From assembly GCA_023055425.1 (NCBI GenBank), contig JALGPY010000015.1, positions 434,001 through 498,000 of the forward strand: DNA of 64,000 bases. The letters are read 5' to 3'. Shown one piece after another: positions 20,747 to 33,012 of the stretch; the stretch's first letter is position 1; every line of letters begins with the position of its first letter. Under the pieces are notes generated by a model. That model saw only the letters and a program-made list of their open reading frames with translations. It had not been told where the DNA came from and ran no database searches. Source of the DNA: Linanthus parryae (taxonomy: Eukaryota; Streptophyta; Magnoliopsida; Ericales; Polemoniaceae). A program made the position numbers and the translations under genes.

Positions 20747-22339
20747 TGTAACACCCCCGATTTCCAGAGGGACGGAGATCGGGGTAGTGTCCTCCATACA
20801 GGGAATTACCCTTTCGTATAAGGAGTATTAGTAACAAGAAAGTGAAAGGAAACATCCAAACTACTGATTAAAAGTTTACACGATAACATTGTTTGTGGCT
20901 GAGTCCAAACAGGACAACAAGTCTAGCAAAAGAGATATTACACCAAAAGTTTGCTCCACGGTTAATTACTAATTGATACTGTTTGCAGGTGAGAACGAAT
21001 CGTGAATCCAGCACGTTACCCCATGCAAACCACTCATATACCTGCGGGTGAATAGTAACAGATGATACTGGCTTATAGGGGGTTATGATAACCCGACCTC
21101 TCTGCCAAGCGTTGTGGATCGGGGTTTCCGATCCCGCTAGTCATCATACAAGCCAACTACTAGACCTTAAGTGTCGACACCCCCTTAAGATTGTAAGTCA
21201 GAAGGGTAGTACTAGAATGCTGGATTCCAGCCTACGGCGAAAGGAATCGGGGCGCACGGAGTCCCATGTATTTCGGGGCTAAAACCCAGGGAATCATCAC
21301 CCGAAATAAGTTTAGGGACTGGAGCCCAGGGGATTATCCCGGTATCTCTTTAGGGACTTGGCCCAGGAAATCATCACCCGATGGTAACGTAACGTAAAGT
21401 AAAGTAACACGACGTAGGCGTATAGCACTGTCGTAGACCCAACTGGTTCCAGTACTTGCGATTCTTTCACTTTACGTTATTAATGAATTCTGACTTAGTG
21501 ATATTTGAACAATTAGTTTTCCGATTTGAAAACAAGTGATACAGTGGCGATATAAAAGTGAGTACGGCAAGTTTAGAAATTTTGGAATAAAGCACGACAA
21601 TTATTTTCAGATAAACGAGTATCACATGAAAGGAATTGGCACACAAAACTAGGCATGTATCACAAGTATATTTTGAGACGTGAAATAAAATCACATTTGA
21701 CACGAAAGAAGATAAGTACGCAACGCTAAGCATGAATACTCACCGTGAAAGCCAAAAGTGCTAACTAAGCCGCTACTCGTACACAACATCGGGATCAACT
21801 AGCTCCTCGAAGACATGCTCTACAATCATACACATAAAATCCTAATCACAAACAAGTTCGTATCGCAAATAGACAATGCATATGTCCTATATGATATGGA
21901 AGCGAGCGCCTAATCAAGTACCCCTAACGTATTTATAAAATCCTAATTTATTTTAGGGAACTAACCATCAATTTTTAAGAAGAGAAATTAGTTAATATTC
22001 TAATTAAACGAATTTACTTGTTGATAAAATAATATCAAGTTGTACACTTTATTGAAATATTACTAGTAATATAATGAAAAACGAAATTTAGAATTATTTC
22101 ATCTTTTCAACAATATAATCTTTATCGAATAAATATTTAAACATACACAAAGTATATTTTTAATAACTTATTTTTCAACAACTAAATATAAATATATAAA
22201 CATAACTAATTTACAATTCTCATAAATTTATAGTTTTATTTTATGTTACAAAACTAATTCATTTTGTAATTATATTTAGTATATAAATTAACAGAAATTA
22301 AATAAATATTTATACTAACTAAATACAAAGTAAATACAA

Positions 22340-22375
<36 letters not shown>

Positions 22376-23767
22376 CAGTTTCGGTATAAATACAGCAAGC
22401 ACCCCCCACTACACATAACAGCCTTTAACATGTGATAAAGTATAGCCTCAATCTTTCAAATTGTACAACAAAACCCCCCCTGAGCTAGATTCTTTTCAAA
22501 CATGCCATCTTCCCCAATCGTTTTTCTTCCCGATTCAAACACCCACACACACCCACATAGATACACACAATTATACATGATTACAAGGCAATTAGAGCTT
22601 AGAAATCGACGAGAGGGAGTTCGATTTACCGAAAAAAGAGAAGGGGAACGGATCGGAGATTTCGTTCAGAGCTTCGACGGTAATGGAGGCGGTGATGGTT
22701 CTGGGTATCGGTCGCCGGTTAGCTCCGGAGGGTGGGCTTCGTCCGGTCGCGACAGAGAGGCGGAGAGAAGAAGGTAGGCGCGGTGGTGCAGGGCCGGTCG
22801 AATTCTCGGGTCCGGTGGCAGTGGCGGCATCGGGGCTACTTCCGGCGCTGCAGCTGCTGCTGTTCTGGGTTGTCACCGAGGCAGAGAGCGAGGAGGGAGA
22901 GAGGTGGTGGTGATGCTGGTGTGTCGTGATGGTGATTGGAGGTGGTGGTGAGTGGCTGTGATGCTCTGTTTGCTCTCGGCAAAACAGAGCAGGTGAGATG
23001 GGAGTGGTGGTGATGTTGGGGAGAAACAGAGAGTAGGAAGAGATGGAGGTGGGATCGGGGTTGAGAGTAGAGTGGTGGCTCACGGTGGTGGTGGCTGGTT
23101 TTGCTGGGTTTGGTCTCGGCAAGAACAGAGGGTGGAGATGGAGGTGAAGAAGATAGAAGAAGGCGATTAAGAAGAGAGGGAAGTGATGAATGAAGGAGGG
23201 GTGGTGATTTGATGGAAGAGGGGAAGCTAGCTGGTAGCTAGCTGGTGAAGGAGGCGGGCGTGGGTGGCCGTTGCAGGGGAGGTACGGCGTGGGTTTCTCG
23301 GGCGGCTACAGCAGGTGAAGGACGACGAAGCAGAGGGGAAAGGAAAAAGAAAGAAAAGAAAAAGGAAAAAGAAAAAAAAAATAACAGGTGAAGTGATGGG
23401 TGAGAGAAAATTACATGGTGTGGCGGATTCGCTAAGTCACGCGGTGGTTCGACACGTAAAAAGTGGTGCACGACGGAAATTAACTCGCGGCGAACGTTTT
23501 AAACGCGTCGAAAATTTTTAAACGTGATAACGAGCTACACACGACAAATAATAAAATTATTGTTTATATAAAATAAACATTTTAATTTTTATACTAAAAA
23601 AAGTATATATATATATATGTTATATAAATAAATGTTTATAAGTTAATATTTATAAAACTTAAAAATCATCATAAAACTAACTAATTAAAATTCAATCGTA
23701 ATTGATAATAAAACACTACGTAACCTCAAATTACTAAAATATAATTAGGAAAATCTCGGGTATTACA
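20747..23767 (+). repeat. Left LTR of the chromovirus, inverted (3021 bp)
   Basis: It starts TGTAACACCCCCG after AGTTA and ends CTCGGGTATTACA. It is the reverse complement of 33013-36316 along its length, apart from small changes, a longer TA run (about 22345-22370), and a deletion of roughly 0.3 kb at about 21047 compared with the right arm. A TATAAATA box at 22385-22392 points right, into the element. In a normal element the LTR here would read in the other direction. Low-complexity Pro/Ser/Thr frames at 22592-23122 and 23238-23471 are not supported as genes. Confidence 0.9.
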
Positions 23768-23780
23768 TCCTACCCTCCTT
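23768..23780 (-). other. Polypurine tract of the chromovirus
   Basis: Read on the minus strand, AAGGAGGGTAGGA directly precedes the LTR boundary TGTAATACCC. This is where plus-strand DNA synthesis would start and where the 3' LTR should begin in its sense orientation. Confidence 0.75.
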
Positions 23781-23975
23781 GGACTAAGCTTCGTCGTCGA
23801 AGCTTGATCGCGGTAATAGAATATACGGGTCTCTAAATGCCAATATACTAATGCAGTAACAAGTATACAAGAAACACATGAAATGCAAGTGACTAATGCA
23901 ATGCGACGGTATGAGGATAGCATTATTATATGAGATGAGATGCTAGGGTAAGTAATGGCAGGAATTAATGGGGTT
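23781..23975 (-). other. 3' untranslated stretch of the chromovirus
   Basis: About 200 bp between the chromodomain stop and the polypurine tract. No feature was seen. Confidence 0.5.
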
Positions 23976-24269
23976 TTACATCCTCTCCTCCTTAGAGGAG
24001 TGACGTCCCCGGAACTCGGTTAATACCTCATCGACGAAGAGGTGCGGGTACTTATTCCTCATCTCGTCCTCGGTTTCCCAAGTAGCTTCCTCGGTCAGAT
24101 GATTCGTCCATAGAACTTTGACCAAGTTGGTGCTCTTGTTCCGTGTTTCCCTCGTCTTGCGGTCTAAGATCTTGACTGGATGATCCTCGTAAGTTAGCGC
24201 AGGATCCAATTCTATGGGTTCAGGATCTAGGACGTGGGATTTGTCGGCGATGTATCTCTTCAGCTGCAT
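23976..24269 (-). pseudogene. Chromodomain at the C-terminus of the integrase (frameshifted from pol)
   Basis: The frame encodes [20 protein letters not shown], then a chromodomain core (VKVLWTNHLTEEATWETEDE) ending in Tyr-Pro-His-Leu-Phe. It continues the integrase but is one base out of frame: the junction reads NVFHVCS-stop where NVFHVSQLKRY is expected, consistent with a single-base deletion near 24275. Chromodomains guide these elements' integration to modified chromatin and identify the chromovirus lineage. Confidence 0.88.
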
Positions 24270-27200
24270 ACATGGAATACGTTGTGAACACGTCCGAGAT
24301 TCGATGGTAAATCCAGTCTATATGCCAACTCTCCAATTCTTTCCACGATATCATATGGTCCAATGAACTTGGGGCTTAACTTCCCTTTCTGGTTGAACCT
24401 CTTTACTCCCTTGGTCGGTGAAACTTTCAGAAATACTTTATCGCCTACTTGGAACTCGAGTGGCCTTCTTTTCTGATCTACATATGATTTCTGCCTATCT
24501 TGTGCTGCTTTCATCTTCTGCTGAATAAGTCGAATCTGGTCAGTCATATCCTCAATGATCTGTGGTCCAAGTACAACTGTCTCGCTAATGTCGCTCCAGC
24601 AAAGTGGAGTCCTACACTTTCTCCCGTACAATGCTTCATGAGGTGCCATCCCAATGCTTGCATGGTAACTGTTATTGTACGAAAACTCTATCAGCGGTAG
24701 TCTATCAACCCATGAACCCAGAAAATCCATGACACAAGCCCGCAACATATCCTCCAAAGTCTGGATTGTCCTCTCTGTTTGGCCATATGTGGTTGTGTGA
24801 AAGGTTGTACTGAAACATAACTTTGTCCCCAACGCTTCCTGGAGTGCTTGCCAGAAATGAGAGAGAAATTTTGGATCTCTGTCTGAAACTATCGATTCTG
24901 GTACTCCATGATACCGCACTATGTTCTTAACATATGCGTCTGCCCTTTGTTCCATGTTCCATGTGTCCTTCATCGGAATGAATCTTGCCGTCTTGGTCAA
25001 TCTGTCGACTATTACCCAGATCGAATTCAGCCCATTCCTCGATACTGGTAGAGCCGTGACAAAATCCATTGAGATCGCATCCCATTTGCACTTAGGAACT
25101 TCCAGTGGTTGCACTAGTCCGCCCATTCTCTTGTGCTCAAACTTTACTTTCTGGCACGTGAGACATCGAGCCACGAACTCTGCTACTTCATTCTTCATCT
25201 TGGGCCACCAAAATTGCATCTTCAGATCCTTGTATAACTTGTCCCCTCCGGGATGCACTGAATAAGGTGTGCAATGCGCCTCCTGCATCAACTTCTCGTG
25301 GATGTCTGCACACTTCTGGGGTACACACAACATTCCCTTATATCGAATACTCCCGACTCCGTGAATCTGAAATTCCTTTGTTGAACCGTCCTCGATTTTC
25401 TTTCTAATCCTTTCCAGCTTTACGTCTCTTGTCTGGCCTTTCTTTATCTCTTCCAAGATGTCGGGCGCAGTCGTCATACTTCCCAACATGTTCCTCATAG
25501 TTCCTTGTTCCATTACCTCGATCTGCATCTTCTCAAACTCTTTGCACAATCGATGTGGTAAAACCCACATGGAATTCACTGTATGACTTGATTTCCTGGT
25601 CAAGGCGTCTGCAACTACGGTTGCCTTCCCTTCATGGTACTGAATCTCTAAGTTGTAGTCCTTGATCAGCTCTAACCATCTCCTTTGCCTATGGTTTAGC
25701 TCCTTCTGGGTGAAGATGTACTTCAAGCTATTGTGGTCGGTGAACATCCGACAAGTCGCTCCATAGAGATGATGCCTCCAAATCTTAAGCGCGAACACAA
25801 CTGCTGCAAGCTCCAAGTCATGTGTCGCATAGTTCTCTTCATGCGGTTTCAAATGCCTGGATGCGTAGGCAATAACCTTCCTGTCTTGCATAAGCACGCA
25901 TCCCAAGCCCTTCTTCGATGCGTCGCTATACACCTCAAACTCCCCTGACTCATTAGGTAGAGTTAACACGGGTGCTGTTGTCAGCTTCTCCTTTAAGATT
26001 TGGAATGCTTCCTCGCAGCTTTCATTCCAAACATACTTCATCGTCTTCTTAGTTAAATTCGTCAAGGGCCTTGCGATCTTTGAAAAGTCCTTCACGAATC
26101 TCCGGTAATAGCCTGCCAATCCCAGAAAACTTCTGATTTCTGACGCATTCTTCGGTCTAGGCCAATCCTTCACTGCTGTCATCTTAGCTGGATCAACTGA
26201 CACTCCTTCACTAGAGATGATATGTCCCAAGAATGGAACTCTGTCCAGCCAAAACTCGCACTTAGACAACTTTGCATAGAACTTATCCTCCCTGAGGGTT
26301 CCCAAAACTTGCCTAAGGTGATCCTCATGCTCTTCCTTGCTCTTCGAATACACCAGTATGTCGTCGATGAACACTACCACAAAACGATCTATGAACGGTC
26401 TCAACGTTCGGTTCATCACGTCCATAAATACTGCTGGTGCATTGGTTAAACCGAAAGACATCACTGTGAACTCGTAATGTCCATACCTTGTACTGAAGGC
26501 AGTCTTCAGTATGTCCTTCTCTGCCACTCTCAACTGGTGGTAGCCTGTTCTCAAATCAATCTTCGAAAAGACACTTGCTCCTTGCAATTGATCAAACAGG
26601 TCGTCTATCCTCGGCAATGGATACTTGTTCTTGATCGTGACGCTGTTGAGCTCCCGGTAGTCAATACATAGCCTGAGGCTTCCATCCTTCTTCTTCACGA
26701 AAAGGACTGGTGCTCCCCAAGGCGATACACTCCGTCTAATGTATCCCTTCTCTAGTAGCTCCTTTAACTGATCCTTCAACTCTTTCAGCTCTGCGGGCGC
26801 CATGCGGTATGGTGCCTTCGAAACCGGTGTCGTTCCTGGCACAACTTCGATTGTAAACTCCACTTCTCTTGTCGGCGGCATACCCGGGATTTCATCCGGG
26901 AACACGTTCGGGAATTCCCGTGCTACGGGTATATCTGCCAACACGTTCTCTGACGCGTTAAGGTCTTGAATGTAACACAAGTAAGCCTCATGGCCTTTCT
27001 TAACCTGGTTAACGATGGTTAAGGCCGAGACAATCTTGACTGAAGGTTCCCTAGGAACACTGCTATAGGAAATACGCTCCCCGTTAGGTCCTCTTAGCCT
27101 CACCTTCTGATCAGCACAGATGATATTGGCCTTGTATTTCGTCAACCAATCCATTCCCAAGATAACGTCAATCTCTCCAAGGTTAAACTCGATGAGATTC

Positions 27201-27808
27201 GATGGTAAGGTGCAACCTAAGATGTTGACCTCTACTCCTTCACAAATAGTGTCGCAACTCACTACTTGACCATTAGGTGTCGCAACTGCTATTGAGGTTC
27301 TAGCCGAAGGTACTAGTCCTATCTTCTTAGCAAATGCAGATGATATGAATGACAGAGATGCTCCAGAATCAAATAATGTGAAAGCAGGAAGATTGTGGAC
27401 AAGAAAAGTACCAGTCACCACGTTGTTCGCTGCTTCCGCTTCTGTCCGGTTCATCACAAATATCTGGCCACCTGGCCTCTGGTTGTTTCCCTGAGCTGCA
27501 TTGCCTCCATTTCCATTCTCATTGTTGCCAGCTCTGTAGTTACCGTTGTTACCAATAGCAGTCCCATTCCTCTTCTGCCAACCGTTCCCGTTGCCATTCC
27601 CATTGTTGTAGTTTCCCTGCTGACCAGCGGCGCCATTCCCGAAGTTGTTGTTGCGGACCTGATTTCCCCCATTTGAATTTTTCTGCCGGAATCCATTCCC
27701 TTTTTGATTCTTCCGATTCCCCTGGTAGTTCTGCCCGTTGCCTTGGAAATTCAGTCCGTTTCCTCGATTATTCTGCCCATTGAAACCTTGACGTTTCTCA
27801 GCTGCCAT
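24260..27808 (-). pseudogene. Chromovirus pol: protease, reverse transcriptase, RNase H, integrase
   Basis: A 1182-codon frame on the minus strand. An Asn/Gly-rich linker (residues 1-115) is followed by the aspartic protease ([16 protein letters not shown], about 145; [11 protein letters not shown]). Next come reverse transcriptase ([20 protein letters not shown], and the catalytic [12 protein letters not shown], about 470), RNase H ([17 protein letters not shown]) and integrase. The integrase has a zinc-binding N-terminus (RCLTCQKVK) and DDE core parts ([37 protein letters not shown]). The usual HPQTDGQ before the catalytic Glu is altered to HTTTYGQ. The frame was once continuous with gag: a TGA at 27820-27818 replaces the last Cys of the zinc knuckle. 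It is dead through that stop, the frameshift before the chromodomain, and the gag insertion. Confidence 0.92.
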
Positions 27809-27817
27809 CCTCTTATT

Positions 27818-28331
27818 TCAGTCGATGGATATGTGACCTCTGATGCCACAAAATCTGCAAGCTAAAGCTGTACCATCACAAGTGAATCCATGATGGTTGC
27901 GACCACACCTGTTGCAGTTGTACTGGTTCCGGTTGCCACCATTTCCACGGTTCTTGTGGAAATTGCCTCCACCATTACCGGTTCTGAAACGCTTGTCTGA
28001 ACTCTGGTTATTGTTTCCTCCATGGCCATAGCCTCCAGTTCCTTGGCCTTCCAACTTCCTCTTTCCTGATTGTTGAACTAGCGTCTCATCGATTCTCCAT
28101 ATGTTCGCTGCTACTCCATAGGCTTCTGACAAGGTGTCATAGCCTCTAGTGAGCATAGTCCTCTGTACCTCAAGCTTCAGTCCTGCTATAAAGCGGGTAA
28201 CCATGCGCCCATCTGTTGGCACTGTGTCTTCAGCGAACCGAGCTAACTCCACGAACTTGTCATAATAGTCCGTTACGGAGTCTTTGCCCTGCTTCAACGC
28301 GATGAACTCATTATACTTCCGTTCCTTGACG
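27818..28331 (-). pseudogene. Chromovirus gag, C-terminal part with CCHC zinc knuckle
   Basis: This continues gag from 31408 after the solo LTR. It encodes KQGKDSVTDYYDKFVELARF and a Gly/Asn-rich stretch. It ends with C-R-F-C-G-I-R-G-H-I-S-I-D and a TGA stop exactly where the final zinc-binding Cys (CX2CX4HX4C) should be. An earlier Cys pair (CNRCGRNHHGFTC) is a second knuckle-like motif. Loss of the last Cys separates gag from pol. Confidence 0.88.
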
Positions 28332-28336
28332 TGATC

Positions 28337-29938
28337 TGCAACAGTCCGCGGTTTCCCAAGCCTTCCGTTCCGGACCGGAAAGCCCGGGAGGGGCCGATGC
28401 TAAAAGTGACGGCGGGAATCAAGCATAACATCCCAAAAGTATTTATTTATTAAACATTAAACATTACAAAAGTGTTTCCAAAAGCTATACATCATCTTAG
28501 CTCGCTAACTAAGCACTAGCCATACTAGATTCTATTCGTGACGTGATCGTTCTAGGTGAGTCTCGTACCCGGCTATCCCTTAGACTCCAGCTCCTAAACC
28601 TGCGGTGGGAAGGAAAACAGGAACCGCAGTTTCAAAGTCAGCATGGAAATACTGAGTAAGTGACACCCAAGCTCGTAAAACGGAAGATGAAGCATAACTT
28701 TATTTTCACAATAAATCTAAAGAGGAAATAAATCATAGAAAGAGTAAACTTGCAGAGTAAATCAAGAACTCAATTATAAACGGTAAAACTGTACGAAATG
28801 AACCTGGTGCATCCAGTAGAAACACTTATAAAGTTCTCATTCTTTAGATCTTCCTTTCTCAACTTCCAAACGGGAGGGTTAGTCCCAATCTCTTTCTTCT
28901 TTTCTTTTCATAAATATCCAAAATCTCAGAAAACTGTATTATTAACTGTGTTGCTACGGGGAAGAATCCACTATCCATCTCGCATACTCCAAGACCTTAA
29001 GTGCCGGCACCCCCCTAAGACTTCTTGCGACCAGAGAGGTGAGTACATGGAGCAACCCGGCAGGTTACGACCGGGTGAAAATAAACAGGTCGAGTGACCG
29101 CAGCCAACACGACAATAATAATAATAAGCTTCTCCCGCACAACTCTTTCCACTTTAAGTGAATTATTCTTATTATTTGTGAGACAATATCAAGCAAGGTA
29201 ATTTCTGAAAAATGTAAGAATATCTCAAATAAAACATGTAACAAATAAATAGCAACCACATTTTGAGACAAATATCAAAATCACTTGTGACACGAAAGGA
29301 GTTGGCACGCAAGGCTTGGCATGTTCACTTACCTTATTTCGGTAGCAAAGCACGTCCTAGCAATGGCTCGGGTCTACAAAGACGTCTCCTACAAGTCGTA
29401 TCTTCTACGTCAATAAATATTCAAACAAAATGCTATAAGTCTTAAAGAGTATTTTCTTTATATCAACCCAAACCCGCTAGCTAAATTTCCATTGTTTTAT
29501 TATCTAGCCATGATTTTCTATAAACGAAGCCACACATCTACTTTAGAAGATAAGTTTCACTATTATTATTATTATTTAAAAGTTGCCAATTAGATTATAT
29601 GAGCTAAAGATGAATGTATACTTAAGAACTAATTTGAATTATAACAACAAAAGTGATATTTATTAGTATTTATCAAAATAAGCATAATATCACAATGAAA
29701 ATAGCATTTTCTATATCTATAAATAGTTATTTAATAAAAATTTGATGAGAAACTATTTCAACTCATTATCTATTTAAACAATAGAGTCGTAATATTTATA
29801 TATTCCCCCAAATATCTCTTTTAGCTTATTTTGTTCCGAGAAAAGTAATTTATTACACCCAAAACATATTTTTACTACCAACCCATTTCAACTTAATGTT
29901 TATTTGAAATAATATTTAAGAAAATAGTCTTTAAACAA

Positions 29939-29986
<48 letters not shown>

Positions 29987-31402
29987 TACTAATCCAGCCC
30001 TATAGGTTTCAGAAAAACACAACCAACACCCCACCCCACACTATAACCACTTTGCATAAAAGACACTTTAATCCCCTTAAACATGAACTACCAAATTCGA
30101 TCGATCCAAACTGAAATCAAGCAAGCAAATCATGATTTTGTCTACATAAATCAACTCACGGCAAAGAGTAGTGAATACCGGAACCAAGAATCGCTCGAAA
30201 CGGTCGAGTTATGAGTCGGGTCGAAGAGCACTGCGTCGTCGCCGGAGTTGAAGCTTCGTGGCCGGATTTAATGGCTTCCTCCGCCACTTCTGAGCCTTCT
30301 ACTGACTTAGTCGGGGTCCAAGGAGTCCACTGGCAGAGGCTTGGGTGCTGGGTGGTGCGGAGGAGCTTCGCCGGAAAAGTCGCCGGTTTTAATGGAGGTC
30401 GGGGTGGCGGCAGTGGCTCTGTGACGCCCTGTTTCAACTGCTGCAAGTCCTCTGTTCTGGGCAGAGGAAGGTTTAGAGGGAAGCAGAGAGAGATGGGGGA
30501 GAGAGGGAGAGGTCTGGTTGTCTCTCGGGTGGCTTTGCCGTCGGGAAAAATGGTGGCAGCGGTGGAGGGAGGTGGCTACTGCCACTCTTCTGCTGCTGTT
30601 GCTACTGGTTGTTGTGAACAGAGAGTAACAGAGAGGGGGAGAGAGAGAACTGATGAAGGTGAAGGTGGTGGGTTTGTCTTTGGGTGGCCTCTCGGTGATG
30701 GTTCCCGACGGGAAAAGGCAGCTGCTGGTGGCTGCGGCGGTGGGTGGTTGCTGTTGCCACCCTCTTCTGCTGCTGCTGCTACTGAGGGCAGTGAGATGCA
30801 GAGAGGGAGAGAGAAAGGCTGCAGCTGGGTTGCTCTTTTTTGCCGAGGCTTGCAAGTGGTGATGGTGGAGGTGACGATGGTGAAGAGGGAGGTGGTTGTT
30901 GTTGGTGGTTGTGGAGATGATGGAGGTAGCTGCTGGTGGGAGGAGGTGGCTGGAGGGAGCTTTTATAGGTGAGTTTACTTGGGCTCCAAGCACGATTGAT
31001 GTGACATAGGCGGTGCTAGGAGCTTCCCGAAGGTGGTGGTGATGATGGTGAAGAAACGTATATGAGAAGAAGATGAGAAACTTGCTGGAAACAAAAGTTT
31101 CCAATTTAAAATAACATTTGTTGGTAATAATTGGGTGTGGGTGGAGTATTATGTGGTTGGGTGATTGGGTGTGGCAAGTCTAGCAATTATCGTGGTAGTT
31201 GGACACGCGCTATAACTTAAGACTAGCTAAAATTGGTGAAACAACTACGAATTAATTTTTTTTTCAACTATTACTCTATATTATTCTAAAAATTTTTATA
31301 AACTCGACTCAAAGATTTATTAAAAATATTATATTGCAAATTAATTATTACTATGCGTCTAAAATGACTGTTTTACCCCTGTTAGATAAACGGGGTATTA
31401 CA
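28337..31402. mobile_element. Solo LTR (3066 bp) of a related chromovirus family
   Basis: It begins TGCAACAGTCCGCGG and ends CGGGGTATTACA. It is flanked by the 5-bp duplication TGATC (28332-28336 and 31403-31407). Removing it and one copy restores gag. There is no interior coding or second LTR, so it is a solo LTR left by LTR-LTR recombination. It shares blocks with the flanking LTR family (for example AGACCTTAAGTG..CACCCCC at about 28992, compared with 21161) and a similar layout: AT-rich part, a TA microsatellite (29942-29980), then a GC-rich low-complexity part (30200-30970). The open frames at 30211-31104 are low complexity and unsupported. Confidence 0.9.
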
Positions 31403-31407
31403 TGATC

Positions 31408-31848
31408 TGGATAGAAGTTTGTCCTCATAGCGGCCTTCATTGCTTCCCAGTTAAATCCTTCTTGAGCTAAGAGCCTTGCTCGATTAGCTGTCCACCAGTT
31501 ATCGGCCTTGTCTTTGAAATAGAAAGCCGCCTCATTGACCTTGCGGGCTTCGGGACATTCCATAGCATGGAAGATTTTATCGAAGTCCCTAATCCAATTT
31601 TCGAGCAGTACTGGATTCTCTTTCCCATAAATGTTGCTCGGGTTCCTCTGACCTATCTTCTTAGACCAGTCTGGTTCCCGTTCGTTGGCAACATTGTTGT
31701 TTGGAGCGCCCTGGTTTTTGTTCACAGCCTGAACAAACTGACCCATCTGAGCGATCAGTTGAGTCACCTGTGGGTGCAATTCTTCAACTCCCTCCATTTG
31801 GACTGGTGCGTTGCTTCTAGTGGCGTAGCGGTGTTGCCTATCGTTCAT
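31408..31848 (-). pseudogene. Chromovirus gag, N-terminal part
   Basis: The start at 31848 reads MNDRQHRYATRSN. The gag core follows (NPVLLENWIRDFDKIFHAME, FYFKDKADNWWTANRARL, MKAAMRTNFYPDH). Translation then runs into the solo LTR at 31402, where a few foreign codons precede a stop. The frame resumes at 28331 (VKERKYNEFIALKQG). The gag forms the particle, so this insertion alone disables it. Confidence 0.88.
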
Positions 31849-32277
31849 GCGCCCTACACTGTTGCCTATCGATTATTTTGGTGCGGGATATGCATGATGA
31901 TATAACTTAACTAACGCGTATAAAACAATTCTAATCACATATAACAACATCAGATACACAAGCATGCAATAACAGCCAAACACTTAAGTTATTTTATCGA
32001 GATACGCGCAATTCGAGAAATAAATTTCTCCCAAGTAAAGGAGCATAAGAGCTAAAGCGTGACTGCTTGTCATACATTACCAAAAGAGAGGGTATACAAC
32101 CCTTAAATCGATACAGATACTAATAAGTTCAAAACGTGGGAATACTATCGTCCCCCAAAATAAAGTACACAACCTACATAGCTTACAAGCATAAAAGGGA
32201 AAGTCCTAATGGCAGAAGTGTCTGGACTGACAAAAGAGTCCTTTAGAAAGGAGTGGGAGGGTGGGGCTCCCTACTAG

Positions 32278-32697
32278 CTAGTCGTCGAAAGTCTCGTAGT
32301 CGGTGACCTCAATCTCCGACTTAGGGTTGTTTGGGTCGGCCCAATGCATCTCAGCTTGCACCAAACGGGCACAAAGGAACTCAGGGGTTACAATCCATCC
32401 ACCATCATGACGGTAGCCGGCAGGCTGGGGCCTCAAGGAGTGGTTCACTATGCCACGGTACTCGTGCTTAAGGGCCAAGTAAGGCTCAACACTGGGCAGA
32501 AAAGCTAGGATGCAGTGCACCTTCACCAGGTTATGGTAGAAATTATCGGTACGGTGGTACCTAAGGGCCCAAAGCTCACATCGCCCTTCTACCCTGTTGC
32601 AGAATTGGGTGATGGTCTCCCCAGGCCTTCGCTGGGTACCAGCATGATAGTTGTCTCTAAATTCTGCGCGAGTCGGGGTTCGGATTCTTACGGCCAT
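32278..32697 (-). CDS. Extra small reading frame between 5' LTR and gag (139 aa), unknown
   Basis: The minus-strand frame starts MAVRIRTPTRAEFRDNYHAG and ends in an acidic tail (EIEVTDYETFDD). It lies in the leader between the primer site and gag, which begins 429 bp further on. The segment PGETITQFCNRVEGRCELWA, with preceding Phe-Arg-x-x-Tyr, loosely recalls the part of gag that reads MRTNFYPDH..DSVTDYYDKF. It may therefore be a diverged gag-like duplicate, which is an inference. I do not recognise a family. It has no internal lesion, unlike gag and pol. Confidence 0.45.
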   Translation of the reverse strand: MAVRIRTPTRAEFRDNYHAGTQRRPGETITQFCNRVEGRCELWALRYHRTDNFYHNLVKVHCILAFLPSVEPYLALKHEYRGIVNHSLRPQPAGYRHDGGWIVTPEFLCARLVQAEMHWADPNNPKSEIEVTDYETFDD

Positions 32698-32995
32698 CTA
32701 CAAGGTAAGAAAAACAATCTATTAGTCTAATATTCCATCCTCCTAAAGGTTCTCTTAAGGTAAGTCACCCTAGGAGTCTGTAAATAAACTAAAGCACATA
32801 TAAGCACGACAGAAGCATAAAGCATATAACAATTTAGCATGTTAGAATAAGTAAAAGAACACCCATAGACCCTGGCTTGTATTTATTTTACTTAGATTTT
32901 ATGTTGCCCTAATCAGGTTCAAACTTGGTTGTAGTAAATTTCAAAAATCTTAGTTTTTAAACATTTTCTCCCTACTGTCCTAATTGGATGTCACT

Positions 32996-33007
32996 GCTCT
33001 GATACCA
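32996..33007 (-). other. Primer-binding site (initiator tRNA-Met type)
   Basis: Read on the minus strand, TGGTATCAGAGC follows the right LTR end (TATTACA) after five bases. This is the standard plant chromovirus primer site and fixes the right LTR as the genuine 5' LTR of a minus-strand element. Confidence 0.92.
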
Positions 33008-33012
33008 ACTGA

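Noticed and set aside
22502..22777. 91-aa plus-strand frame in the left LTR
   Set aside because: It is GC-rich, has no domain, and is mirrored with changes in the other LTR. It is treated as LTR sequence.
30211..31104. Two long overlapping frames (253 and 265 aa) on opposite strands
   Set aside because: They are low complexity, lie inside the solo LTR and overlap each other. Low stop density in GC-rich repeats explains them.
32996..33007. Part of a tRNA-Met gene
   Set aside because: Only the primer-site complement is present, directly beside an LTR, with no cloverleaf.
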